A DNA stretch of 64,000 nt from Sphingomonas beigongshangi (lineage in GTDB: Bacteria; Pseudomonadota; Alphaproteobacteria; Sphingomonadales; Sphingomonadaceae): positions 186,001 through 250,000 of the forward strand of contig NZ_JADHDT010000008.1 in the NCBI RefSeq assembly GCF_016820445.1. Reading direction: 5' to 3'. The position numbers and the translations under genes are program-made. This document shows positions 53,464 through 61,943 of the stretch, piece by piece (the stretch's first letter is position 1; each line of letters begins with the position of its first letter). The notes beneath the pieces are model-generated. The model was given only the letters and a program-made list of their open reading frames with translations. It did not search any database and was not told where the DNA came from.

Positions 53464-55296
53464 TTGGGCGCGCTGAAGACCCTGGTCGACCGCTTGCGTC
53501 CCGAGGCGGCCGATGCGTCGAGCGGGCGCATCGAGGGCTATCTACCGCTGGCGCGCTATGGCGCGCTCGGCGACGGTCGCTCGGTCGTCCTGTCCGGCAG
53601 CGACGGCTCGATCGACTGGTGGTGCGTACCCAACATGGATTCGCCACCGCTCTTCGACCGGCTGCTCGATGCCGAGCAGGGCGGTCGGTTCAGCCTGGAG
53701 CCCGACGAAGCCTTCACCGTCGAACGCCGCTACCGCGACGACAGCAACGTCCTGGAGACCGTCTTCATCACCGCCACCGGCCGCGCGCGGCTGACCGAAT
53801 CGCTCAACAGCGGCACCGCCGGGCGTCTGCCCTGGGCCGAACTCGCGCGCCGGGTCGAGGGACTGGAAGGCACCGTGCGCTTCCTGCTGGCCATGCGGCC
53901 AGGGCGACGGGGCGATACGGTCAACCCGTATCACTCGACGATCGGCCAGCACACGGTGTTCCATGTCGAGCGCGTCCTGGGCTTGTTCGTGCATGATCCC
54001 CGCATCACCTGCCGCTGGTCGGACGAGGGCATCACCGGCGAGGTGACGGTCTCGGCCGGCGATCGGCGGACGGTGGCGATCATCGCGGGCCGTGACGAAC
54101 CGCTCGTCGTTCCCCCGATCGGCGAAATCGATGCGCGGATCGACACGTCCGATGCGGAATGGCGGGATTGGGCGGCACGCGTCACCTACCGGGGGACGGA
54201 CCGGGCTGCGTTCCTGCGCAGCGCGCTGGCGTTGAAGCTCCTGCTCTATTCGCCGTCTGGTGCGATTGCGGCGGCGGCGACCACCTCGGTGCCGGAAGGC
54301 GTCGGCGGCCGCAAGAACTTCGATTATCGCTACGCCTGGGTGCGCGACGCCGGCTACACGATCAAGGCGTTCCTGACCGCCGGCGCACAGGCCGAAGCCA
54401 AAGCCGCCTTCACCTGGCTGCTGGGCCAATTGCGCGAGACAGGTACACGCGTCTGCTACACGCTCGGCGGCGGTGTCGTGCCCCCCGTCTCGGAATGGGC
54501 GATGCCGGGCTATCGGGGCAGCCAGCCCGTCGTCACGGGCAATCTCGCGACCGATCAGGCGCAGCATGGCGTCTACGGCGACATCTTCGAAACCGCGTCC
54601 TGCTTCGTCGCCAATTCCAACATCCTCGATAGTGCGAGCGCCGAGTTCCTGTCCCACCTCGCCGACCAGTGCGCCGACCGCTGGCGCCTTCCGGATGCGG
54701 GCATGTGGGAACTTCAGGAGGAACGCCATTACACGATGTCGAAGGTCAGTTGCTGGCAGGCGCTCGCGCGCGCGGTCGAGCTCGCCGACCAGGGCCAGTT
54801 GCCGACCACGTGCCGCGAGCGCTGGCAGCGAGAACGCGACCGGATCAAGGCGTGGATCGAGGCCGAATGCTGGTCGGACGCACGGCAGGCCTTCGTCATG
54901 TATCCGGGCGCGGACGCCATCGACGCGTCGCTCGCACTGGCCGTGCGCTTCGGCTTCGACGGCGCCGATCGGCTTCGCTTGACGCTCGACGCGATCGACC
55001 GCGAGCTTGGCGCCGGTCCCTTCCACTATCGCTACAGCGGCATGCAGCGGGAGGAAGGCTGCTTCCTCGCCTGCTCCTTCTGGATGGTCGAGGCGCGCGC
55101 CTTGCTCGGGCAACGCCCGCAGGCGCGCGCCGCGCTCGATCGCCTGACCGCTGCGCTATCGCACGGCCATGGCATCCTCGCCGAGATGGTCGATCCCGAC
55201 ACCGGCGCGTTCCTCGGCAATCTGCCGCAGGGATTGAGCCATCTCGCCCATCTGATGGCGCTGTCCGTCCTCGACGATATCGCTGCCTGCGACTGA
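53464..55296 (+). CDS. Glycoside hydrolase family 15 (glucoamylase/trehalase-like)
   Basis: About 610 residues. An N-terminal beta-sandwich region ('YGALGDGRSVVLSGSDGSID') leads into an (alpha/alpha)6 barrel: 'NFDYRYAWVRDAGYTIKAFL', 'PDAGMWELQEERHYTMSKVS', 'EGCFLACSFWMVEARALLG' are typical GH15 segments and carry the Glu candidates. No signal is evident, suggesting a cytoplasmic enzyme, like many bacterial GH15 members active on trehalose or short maltodextrins. The start is uncertain: the TTG at 53464 fits the domain; an ATG 60 codons upstream lies in a stretch without domain features. Confidence 0.82.
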   Translation: MGALKTLVDRLRPEAADASSGRIEGYLPLARYGALGDGRSVVLSGSDGSIDWWCVPNMDSPPLFDRLLDAEQGGRFSLEPDEAFTVERRYRDDSNVLETVFITATGRARLTESLNSGTAGRLPWAELARRVEGLEGTVRFLLAMRPGRRGDTVNPYHSTIGQHTVFHVERVLGLFVHDPRITCRWSDEGITGEVTVSAGDRRTVAIIAGRDEPLVVPPIGEIDARIDTSDAEWRDWAARVTYRGTDRAAFLRSALALKLLLYSPSGAIAAAATTSVPEGVGGRKNFDYRYAWVRDAGYTIKAFLTAGAQAEAKAAFTWLLGQLRETGTRVCYTLGGGVVPPVSEWAMPGYRGSQPVVTGNLATDQAQHGVYGDIFETASCFVANSNILDSASAEFLSHLADQCADRWRLPDAGMWELQEERHYTMSKVSCWQALARAVELADQGQLPTTCRERWQRERDRIKAWIEAECWSDARQAFVMYPGADAIDASLALAVRFGFDGADRLRLTLDAIDRELGAGPFHYRYSGMQREEGCFLACSFWMVEARALLGQRPQARAALDRLTAALSHGHGILAEMVDPDTGAFLGNLPQGLSHLAHLMALSVLDDIAACD

Positions 55297-55342
55297 TCGG
55301 TCGCCCGACGGCCGATACCTGCCCCCCCCAAAGGAGACGACG

Positions 55343-56236
55343 ATGACCGATCGCATGACCATGCAGGATCCGCGCGCGCAATATCCGCGCCCGCCCTTCC
55401 CGCGCCAGCCACAGCCGGTGCCCGGTTCGGCCGCGAAGATGGACCCGGTGCCGGATCACGGCGAGACCAGCTACAAGGGTTCGGGCAGGCTCGCCGGCCG
55501 CAAGGCACTGGTGACCGGCGGCGACAGCGGCATCGGCCGCGCCGCCGCCATCGCTTTCGCGCGCGAAGGCGCGGATGTCGCGATTTCCTATCTGCCCGCC
55601 GAGCGCGACGATGCGGCGGAGGTCATCGCGCTGATCGAAGCGGAAGGTCGGACGGCGGTCGACCTGCCGGGTGACATCACCGACGAGTCCTGGTGCCGGG
55701 AGCTGGTCGCGCAGGCCGTGGCGAAGCTCGGCGGTTTAGACATCCTGGTCATCAATGCCGGTCGGCAGCAGAACCGCGAAGATATCTCCAAGGTCTCTTC
55801 GGAGGACTTCGACCGGACGCTCAAGACCAACCTCTATGCGATGCACTGGATCGCACAGGCGGCGGTGCCCCATCTGCCCGCGGGCGCGGCGGTCATCACC
55901 ACCGCGTCGATCCAGGCCTATGAACCGTCGGCGATCCTGCTCGACTATGCGACCACAAAGGCCGGCATCGTCGCCTATACAAAGGCGCTCGCGAAGCAGC
56001 TGCTCGAAAAGGGCATTCGCGCCAATGTCGTCGCACCGGGCCCGTTTTGGACGCCGCTTCAATCTTCGGGTGGCCAGCCGCCGGAGGCGGTGATGCAGTT
56101 CGGATCGGAAAGCCAATACGGGCGTCCGGGCCAGCCGGTCGAGATCGCCCCCGTCTACGTCCTGCTCGCCAGCCAGGAAGCGAGCTTCATCAGCGGCGAA
56201 GTCTATGGGGTGACCGGCGGAGCCGGCGTCGCCTGA
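55343..56236 (+). CDS. SDR oxidoreductase (YghA-like)
   Basis: 297 residues, cytoplasmic. 'TGGDSGIGRAAAIAFAREGA' binds NAD(P), 'ILVINAGRQQ', and the catalytic Tyr/Lys lie in 'YATTKAGIVAYTKALAKQL'. The N-terminal tail 'YPRPPFPRQPQPVPG' and 'PDHGETSYKGSGRLAGRKAL' is near-identical in pattern to the Tat-tagged paralog at 46420, but here without the export signal. A good ribosome site (aaaggagacgacg) precedes the ATG. Probably a stress-related reductase; the substrate is unknown. Confidence 0.88.
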   Translation: MTDRMTMQDPRAQYPRPPFPRQPQPVPGSAAKMDPVPDHGETSYKGSGRLAGRKALVTGGDSGIGRAAAIAFAREGADVAISYLPAERDDAAEVIALIEAEGRTAVDLPGDITDESWCRELVAQAVAKLGGLDILVINAGRQQNREDISKVSSEDFDRTLKTNLYAMHWIAQAAVPHLPAGAAVITTASIQAYEPSAILLDYATTKAGIVAYTKALAKQLLEKGIRANVVAPGPFWTPLQSSGGQPPEAVMQFGSESQYGRPGQPVEIAPVYVLLASQEASFISGEVYGVTGGAGVA

Positions 56237-56246
56237 TCCACGCACA

Positions 56247-56277
56247 CTATCCCGGCATCCGTTCGATGCCGGGATAG
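56247..56277. terminator. Bidirectional hairpin between convergent SDR genes
   Basis: A perfect 13-bp stem (ctatcccggcatc / gatgccgggatag) with loop cgttc lies between the stops of two convergent genes, 10 bp from each. There is no long T-tract, but the position is typical of a shared terminator. Confidence 0.75.
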
Positions 56278-56287
56278 CCGTCCCGCC

Positions 56288-57091
56288 TCAGCCGGCAATC
56301 GTGAACACGGACCCGGAATCGACGCGGATGCCTGCGCCGTTGATGAAGCTGGCCCGCTCAGAGCACAGGAAGGCGACCGCCGCGGCAACCTCCTCGGGCT
56401 TGCCGCGCCGCTTCAGCACCATGCCCGGCCGCTCCTCCTCCAGGAAGCTCGCGATCGCCTCCTCGAACGTTGAGCCCTTTTCCTCCGCCCGCTTGCGCAT
56501 CATCGCGTCCGTCATCGGCGTCGCGATGAACGCCGGCGACACCGTGTTGACCAGCACGTTGTCGCAGCCATAGGCCTTGGACAGCCCCTTCGCGAGACTG
56601 AGGATCCCGGCCTTGGACGCACAATAGGCCAGTTCGTCGACATAGGGCTGCACCGCATCCTCGGAGGCGAAGAGGACGATCCGTCCCCAGCCCTTGCGCC
56701 GCATCGCGGGGATCGCCTCGCGGCACATCCGCACCGCGCCCATCAGGTTTATGTTCAGCGTCTCCAGCCAGCCCTTGTCGTCGACGTCGAGGAAATCCCC
56801 GGTCGCGCCCGTCACGCCCGCTGCATTGACGTAGATGTCGGGCTCGCCCAGCCGCTCGCGAACCTCGCGCCAGACCTTCTCGACCTCGTCGATCTTGGTC
56901 ACGTCGCCGGTCACCGCGACGATCTCACCCAGCGGTGACAGTTCCTCGATCGCCCGGTCGAGCGTGCCATCGGGCTTGTCCGTGATCGCGACGCGAACAC
57001 CGGCCTCGAGCAGCAGGCGCGCCGTCTCCTTGCCCATTCCGGAATCGGCACCGCTGATCAGCGCGATGCGGCCGTTGATACCCAGATCCAT
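56288..57091 (-). CDS. SDR family oxidoreductase
   Basis: 267 residues: 'ISGADSGMGKETARLLLEAG' (cofactor), 'YVNAAGVTGATGDFLDVDD', 'FASEDAVQPYVDELAYCASK' with Tyr/Lys of the active site, and 'FINGAGIRVDSGSVFTIAG' at the end. Close in layout to 3-oxoacyl-ACP reductase/glucose dehydrogenase-like SDRs. The start is ATG at 57091 (or 57094, directly adjacent) behind 'aaggag'. Only 11 bp separate it from the GMC gene, so it is likely the third gene of the operon starting with the hydrolase fusion. Confidence 0.86.
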   Translation of the reverse strand: MDLGINGRIALISGADSGMGKETARLLLEAGVRVAITDKPDGTLDRAIEELSPLGEIVAVTGDVTKIDEVEKVWREVRERLGEPDIYVNAAGVTGATGDFLDVDDKGWLETLNINLMGAVRMCREAIPAMRRKGWGRIVLFASEDAVQPYVDELAYCASKAGILSLAKGLSKAYGCDNVLVNTVSPAFIATPMTDAMMRKRAEEKGSTFEEAIASFLEEERPGMVLKRRGKPEEVAAAVAFLCSERASFINGAGIRVDSGSVFTIAG

Positions 57092-57102
57092 CATCTTCTC
57101 CT

Positions 57103-58629
57103 TCACCCCCGCGACGCGAGGAAACGGTCGGCGGTGCGCAACGACAGCGCCATGATCGTCAACGCCGGATTGGCGGCAAGCGCGCTCGGAAAGATCGAGT
57201 TGTCGCACACGAACAGATTTTCGATGTCGAAGCTTCGCCCGTCGGCATCGACCACCGCGCGATCGCCGTCGCGCCCCATCCGGCAGGTCCCGATCGTGTG
57301 CGCGGAACGGGCGACGGCGAGGATATCGCGCGCGCCCGCTGCCTCCCAGATCGCGGTCATCGTCCGTCGTGCATGCAAATCGATAGCCTGCTCGTTGGGG
57401 CCATAGCTGAAATTGATGCGCGCCTTGCGCAGGCCGAAGGCGTCGGTCTCCTCGGCCAGCGTCAGCCGATTGTCCTCCGATGGCAGGCATTCGCCATTGA
57501 TGCCGATCCCGCCGAGACGGTTGTAATCGTTGATCATCGCCACCAGCGGCGCCCCCCACAGGCCAGCTCCGCGCGCCAGGTTGGCGGCGAGCGTCACCGG
57601 CATCACGCCGAGGCTCTGGATGAGATACCCGCCGGCATGGCCGGCGTTCTCGGCGCGCACCATGTCCTCGGTGATCAGCGACGAAGGATAGCCGCGGTTC
57701 ATCCGCATTTCCGCGTCGAAGCGACCCCAGACCTGCGTCGCGACATGCGCCATGAAGTTGCGGCCGACCTGGCCGCTCGAATTGGCGAGGCCGAGGTTCA
57801 GCAGCAGTCGCGGCGTCTCGATGCCGCCCGCACACAGGAACAGCGCGCCGCAGCCCTGCCGCAGCCGCTCGCCGCCGCGATCATAGACGACGCCGGTTAC
57901 CCGACCGGCGTGGTCGCGCTCGATGTCGATCACGCGGCTCTCCGCGCGAACCTCGGCGCCATGCGCGACGGCGAGCGGCAGCCACGTCGTGTCGGTGCTG
58001 GCCTTGGCCGCCGTGCGGCAACCCTGATGACAGGTGCCGCAGTTGATGCAGGCATGACGCCTGCCCCAATGCGGCTGGACCCGGTCGCGGGATACCAGAG
58101 CGGCGGGAGCGTCGGTCGCGGTGATGCCAAGCCGTTCGCATCCGCGTGCCATCGCTTCGGCGGGGGCGTTGCGGGCGACGGCCGGCAGCTCGTACCGCCG
58201 GTCGGCATCCCAGGGATAGCGCGCCGGCCCCGATACGCCGACGAAACGCTCGACCGCATCGACGTAGCTGATCAATTCGTCGTGGGAGATCGGCCAGTCC
58301 TCTCCCTGCCCGGTCTCGCTGCGGAGCATCAAGTCGCGCTTGTCCGGGCGTGGGCAGAACGCGCCCCAGTGCAAGGTCGAGCCGCCCACCCCCATGCCCG
58401 AATTGTTCGCGCCGAAGGCGGTGGGGTCCGCGCCGCCGCTCAGCCGCTCTTCCATCCAGTAGATGTCGGCCGCGAGTTCGTCGGGGACGTGGTCGAGGGG
58501 CGAAAAGGCACGTCCCGCCTCGAGGACGACGACCGATAGTCCGGCCTGCGCCAGACGCGCGGCGAGCGGGGCGCCGCCGGCGCCACTACCGACGATGACC
58601 ACATCCGCCGGATCCTTCGGGCCGCTCAT
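57103..58629 (-). CDS. GMC family oxidoreductase
   Basis: 508 residues: 'VVIVGSGAGGAPLAARLAQA' FAD-binding motif, 'GVGGSTLHWGAFCPRPDK' and 'CINCGTCHQGCRT', an additional Cys cluster that suggests an Fe-S or disulfide element as in gluconate/fructose dehydrogenase-like large subunits. The active-site region near the C-terminus has 'AHTIGTCRMGRDGDRAVVD' and 'NPALTIMALSLRTADRFLAS'. The ATG overlaps the stop of the hydrolase/subunit-3 fusion (ATGA). It should oxidise a sugar, polyol or alcohol; the acceptor is unknown as no cytochrome gene is adjacent. Confidence 0.87.
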   Translation of the reverse strand: MSGPKDPADVVIVGSGAGGAPLAARLAQAGLSVVVLEAGRAFSPLDHVPDELAADIYWMEERLSGGADPTAFGANNSGMGVGGSTLHWGAFCPRPDKRDLMLRSETGQGEDWPISHDELISYVDAVERFVGVSGPARYPWDADRRYELPAVARNAPAEAMARGCERLGITATDAPAALVSRDRVQPHWGRRHACINCGTCHQGCRTAAKASTDTTWLPLAVAHGAEVRAESRVIDIERDHAGRVTGVVYDRGGERLRQGCGALFLCAGGIETPRLLLNLGLANSSGQVGRNFMAHVATQVWGRFDAEMRMNRGYPSSLITEDMVRAENAGHAGGYLIQSLGVMPVTLAANLARGAGLWGAPLVAMINDYNRLGGIGINGECLPSEDNRLTLAEETDAFGLRKARINFSYGPNEQAIDLHARRTMTAIWEAAGARDILAVARSAHTIGTCRMGRDGDRAVVDADGRSFDIENLFVCDNSIFPSALAANPALTIMALSLRTADRFLASRG

Positions 58630-59972
58630 GCCGGCGCGCCCAGCGGCGACTGCCACGGTTCGCGCGTGTTCGCCGCGGTCAGTCGATAGCCCGGCAACGG
58701 CATGTCGTCGCCGCCCACCGCGAAGCCGTCATAGCCGATACGCGCCATCGTCGCCGGCAGCGCCACCCACTGACGCGCAACCTCGGCTCGCGCTTCGGCG
58801 AACCACAGCCGCATGTGCCGACGCTCGATTAGCGCCTCGCCGCCGCCATCCTCACCGGAGTCCTCGCCGATGGCACGCAGCGCCTCCTCGCGCCGTGCCG
58901 CGCTTGCGCTCGCGAAACCGAGGGTTTGGGCTTCGAGCGTGTCCAGCCCCCATTGCCACGCCAGCGCATCCGCGGGCAGGTCGGCGAGGCGCCATCCGTC
59001 GCCCCGCCCCTCCGCCAGCGAAGCATCGATGCGCCGTGCGAGGTCGGGCGCGTCGACCGCTCCCGGCAGCAGGGTTTCGATGAGCGCGACCAGCGTCGCC
59101 CGTTGCGCGGTGGACAGCGTTCCGGCCGCGTCCGGCGCGGCATGGCGATCCATCATCGCCGCACGCGCTCGCCGGCTGACGCGATCCGATGCGAGCAGCG
59201 CAGCAAACGAGGCCGGCAGCGCGCGGGCAAAGGCTGGCGCAACGTGATCGCGGATCAGCGCGGCCACTTCCGCATGTCGCTCGTAGGGCAGCAGATGCGC
59301 CGCGCCGTCCACCACTTCGACGCGCGCATCGCGATAATGCGGCAGGTTGAGCCGCCGCTGCGCCTCGACGCCCAGATCGCCATCCTCTCCCCCGGCGACG
59401 ATGAGCGCGGGCAACGCGATAATGCCCGCCTCCGACCGCCAGTCTTCGCGGCTGCCCCGCTCGAGCCAGGCCGTCCAGGCGGCGCAGCCGGATCGCTCGA
59501 CGTCGGCGATCGCTTGCGCTCGATCCGGGCCAGACAGCGACGCGGCGGTATTGGCGTCGATGAACGCTTCCGCATCGGCGGTGCCGATCCCGCCTCCCGC
59601 GCACCAGCCGATCATCTTGGCGCGACGATCCTCCGCCATCGGCTCCGGCGCGGGCGGCGAGGCGGCGAGCAGCACGACCGCCGCCAGCCCGGCGAAGGAC
59701 GGATCACCCCCGCGGGCGCGGGCGGCGGCGAGCGTCGCGATCTTGCCGCCCATGCTATGCCCGATCACCGCCCAGCTCTGGGGTTGCCGACGCCCGACCT
59801 CCGCTGCAAACCAGTCGACCAGACCAGTAACGTCGGATGCCGCGTCGGCGCTTCCGCCGAACCCCGGCAAGTCGAGGGGAATGCAGTCAAAATCGTCGCT
59901 CAATGCCGCGACCACGCGATCCCATTCGCGCGCGCTACCCCCCAGCGCGTGGAGGAAATACAAACTTGCCAC
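58626..59972 (-). CDS. Alpha/beta hydrolase fused to a gluconate-dehydrogenase-subunit-3-like domain
   Basis: About 448 residues in two parts. Residues 1-~260 are an alpha/beta hydrolase: 'YFLHALGGSAREWDRVVAAL', nucleophile elbow 'AVIGHSMGGKIATLAA', 'LIVAGGEDGDLG' acid region and 'VEVVDGAAHLLPYERH' with the catalytic His. The rest resembles the small subunit of membrane gluconate/sorbose dehydrogenases ('TAQRATLVALIETLLPGAVD', 'LAWQWGLDTLEAQTLGFA', 'DDMPLPGYR'). The gene overlaps the GMC gene, which would be the large subunit. The N-terminus is uncertain: a GTG at 59972 fits the hydrolase start; the open frame extends further upstream. No export signal is seen. Confidence 0.7.
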   Translation of the reverse strand: MASLYFLHALGGSAREWDRVVAALSDDFDCIPLDLPGFGGSADAASDVTGLVDWFAAEVGRRQPQSWAVIGHSMGGKIATLAAARARGGDPSFAGLAAVVLLAASPPAPEPMAEDRRAKMIGWCAGGGIGTADAEAFIDANTAASLSGPDRAQAIADVERSGCAAWTAWLERGSREDWRSEAGIIALPALIVAGGEDGDLGVEAQRRLNLPHYRDARVEVVDGAAHLLPYERHAEVAALIRDHVAPAFARALPASFAALLASDRVSRRARAAMMDRHAAPDAAGTLSTAQRATLVALIETLLPGAVDAPDLARRIDASLAEGRGDGWRLADLPADALAWQWGLDTLEAQTLGFASASAARREEALRAIGEDSGEDGGGEALIERRHMRLWFAEARAEVARQWVALPATMARIGYDGFAVGGDDMPLPGYRLTAANTREPWQSPLGAPA

Positions 59973-60172
59973 GCTGGGACTTTCATGTGGATTACTAACC
60001 CATGATGAAGCCGAACCGCCGCTTTCGGTTCCGCAGATCACCGGAAAATCCGGTGGCGGACGGCTAATCTGCCAAAAACGAAGCGCATCCCGGCCGCTGA
60101 CAGCCCCCGGCGTCTGCGACGAACCGAGCATCACATGCGTTACAGTGGAACCTGCTACCGCCGGCGGAGACC

Positions 60173-61723
60173 ATGCAGACGCTCGAGATCACCCTGTCGC
60201 TGATCGCCGCCTCGCTCGCCCTGACGCTGGCGGCAAATTGGCTGCGCGTACCCGCCGCAGTCATGCTGGTGCTGGGCGGCATGGCACTGGCGTTCATGCC
60301 AGGGCTGCCCACGATCGTGATGGAGCCGGAGGTCGCGCTGGCCCTGTTCCTGCCGCCGCTGCTGCAGGCGAGCGCCCTGCGGACCGACTGGGGCGCCTTC
60401 CGCTCGAACATCGTCTATATCGTTCTGCTGGCATTCGGCGCCGTGCTGTTCACGACCGCGTGCGTGGCGGTGGCGGCACGACAGCTCATCCCCGATATGT
60501 CCTGGCCCGCGGCAATCACGCTCGGGGCGATCGTCGCGCCGCCGGACGCGGTCGCGGCCACGTCGGTGCTGAAGCGCTTCCGCCTGCCCAAGCGCATCAT
60601 CGCGGTCCTGGAGGGCGAAAGCCTGATCAACGATGCGTCGGCGCTGATCCTCTACCGGATCGCCGTGGCCGCTACGCTGGCTGGCGCGTTCCGCTTTCAC
60701 GGCCTGGCAAGCTCGGTCGCGCTGCCCGCCGTGGTGGGCGTCGGTACGGGCCTGATCGCCGGCGCGGGCGCCAATTGGTTGATGCTCCACCTCAAGGACC
60801 GTTTCCTGGAGATCGTCACGTCGTTCCTCGCCGCCTTCGCCAGCTATTTTGCCGCTGAATGGATCGACGGGTCCGGCGTGCTGGCCGCCGTCGCGTGCGG
60901 CGGGATGATCGGTCGCGCACAGATCAGACTTGCGGCACAGACCAGGCTGGAGTCGACGAGCTCATGGGAATTGGTCGAATTTGTCCTTGCCAGTCTCGTC
61001 TTCCTGCTCGTCGGTCTCCAATTGCGGGGTATCCTCGCGCGGTTGAGCGAATATGCGGCGTGCGACTTGCTGCTGCTTGGCGCTGCCGTCTCCGCCGTGC
61101 TGATCGCGTCGCGCTTCGTCTGGGTGTTCGTCACCTTCTATCCCGCCTCCGCATTGGTCGCGGCGATCCGCGGCGGCAGCTTTACGCCACCGCTCAGCTA
61201 TCCGACGATCATCTCCTGGGCGGGTATGCGCGGTGTCGTCAGCCTCGCCGTGGCCCTGGCGCTGCCGGTTTCCTTTCCGGGCCGCGATATCATCGTCTTC
61301 CTTGCTTTCTGCGCGATCTTCTCGACCCTGGTGATCCAGGGGACCACGCTGAAGCTGCTCATCGCGTGGTGCGACGTCCGCGATCCCGACATCGCGGCGG
61401 TCGACCCGGCAACCATCGCCGCACGTGAGATGGTGGCGGCCGCGATCGCCGGCGTCGGCCTCGGCACGGCGACGACCGATCCCGTCGACGCTTTCCACAA
61501 CGAGCGCCAGCGCGCACAGGCGGTCGATCGGACCGGTCCCAGCGCGCGGACGGTCGCGCGCGCAGAGGCCAAACTCGCGGCCATCGAGCATGCACGCAAG
61601 CAACTGCAGGAACGCCGTGACGAGATCGACGGCGATACCCTCCAGACCCTGACGCAGGAACTCGACCTGGAGGAACGACAGATACGCCTGTTCCTCGACG
61701 AGCATACGACCATAGCCGGCTGA
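60173..61723 (+). CDS. CPA1-type Na+/H+ antiporter
   Basis: 516 residues, 12 or so membrane helices: 'LAANWLRVPAAVMLVLGGMA', 'LPPLLQASALRTDWGAFRSN', 'IVAPPDAVAATSVLKRFRLP' and 'VLEGESLINDASALILYRIA' (conserved Glu/Asp of the ion site), 'SWAGMRGVVSLAVALALPVS'. The C-terminal ~90 residues are a charged, coiled soluble tail. It exchanges Na+ or K+ for H+. The gene is divergent from the hydrolase fusion. Confidence 0.9.
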   Translation: MQTLEITLSLIAASLALTLAANWLRVPAAVMLVLGGMALAFMPGLPTIVMEPEVALALFLPPLLQASALRTDWGAFRSNIVYIVLLAFGAVLFTTACVAVAARQLIPDMSWPAAITLGAIVAPPDAVAATSVLKRFRLPKRIIAVLEGESLINDASALILYRIAVAATLAGAFRFHGLASSVALPAVVGVGTGLIAGAGANWLMLHLKDRFLEIVTSFLAAFASYFAAEWIDGSGVLAAVACGGMIGRAQIRLAAQTRLESTSSWELVEFVLASLVFLLVGLQLRGILARLSEYAACDLLLLGAAVSAVLIASRFVWVFVTFYPASALVAAIRGGSFTPPLSYPTIISWAGMRGVVSLAVALALPVSFPGRDIIVFLAFCAIFSTLVIQGTTLKLLIAWCDVRDPDIAAVDPATIAAREMVAAAIAGVGLGTATTDPVDAFHNERQRAQAVDRTGPSARTVARAEAKLAAIEHARKQLQERRDEIDGDTLQTLTQELDLEERQIRLFLDEHTTIAG

Positions 61724-61943
61724 ACGCTCCGGGCCGGCGCTGTTCCAACCGTCGCCAACCACCGTCCGGCCGCGCAGCACGCATGACGGACCTGTTTGTT
61801 CCGCTTCCTTGTTCGAAAAGACGCTGATTTGCCACGCCTCGGCGCAATACGATGCGTTTTTGGCTTTGCGTTCACAATCCTGCCGCCATCCCGGCTCAAC
61901 GCCGCGCACGCCGTCGTCCGGCTGCAATTTCCCGAGCAGAACC

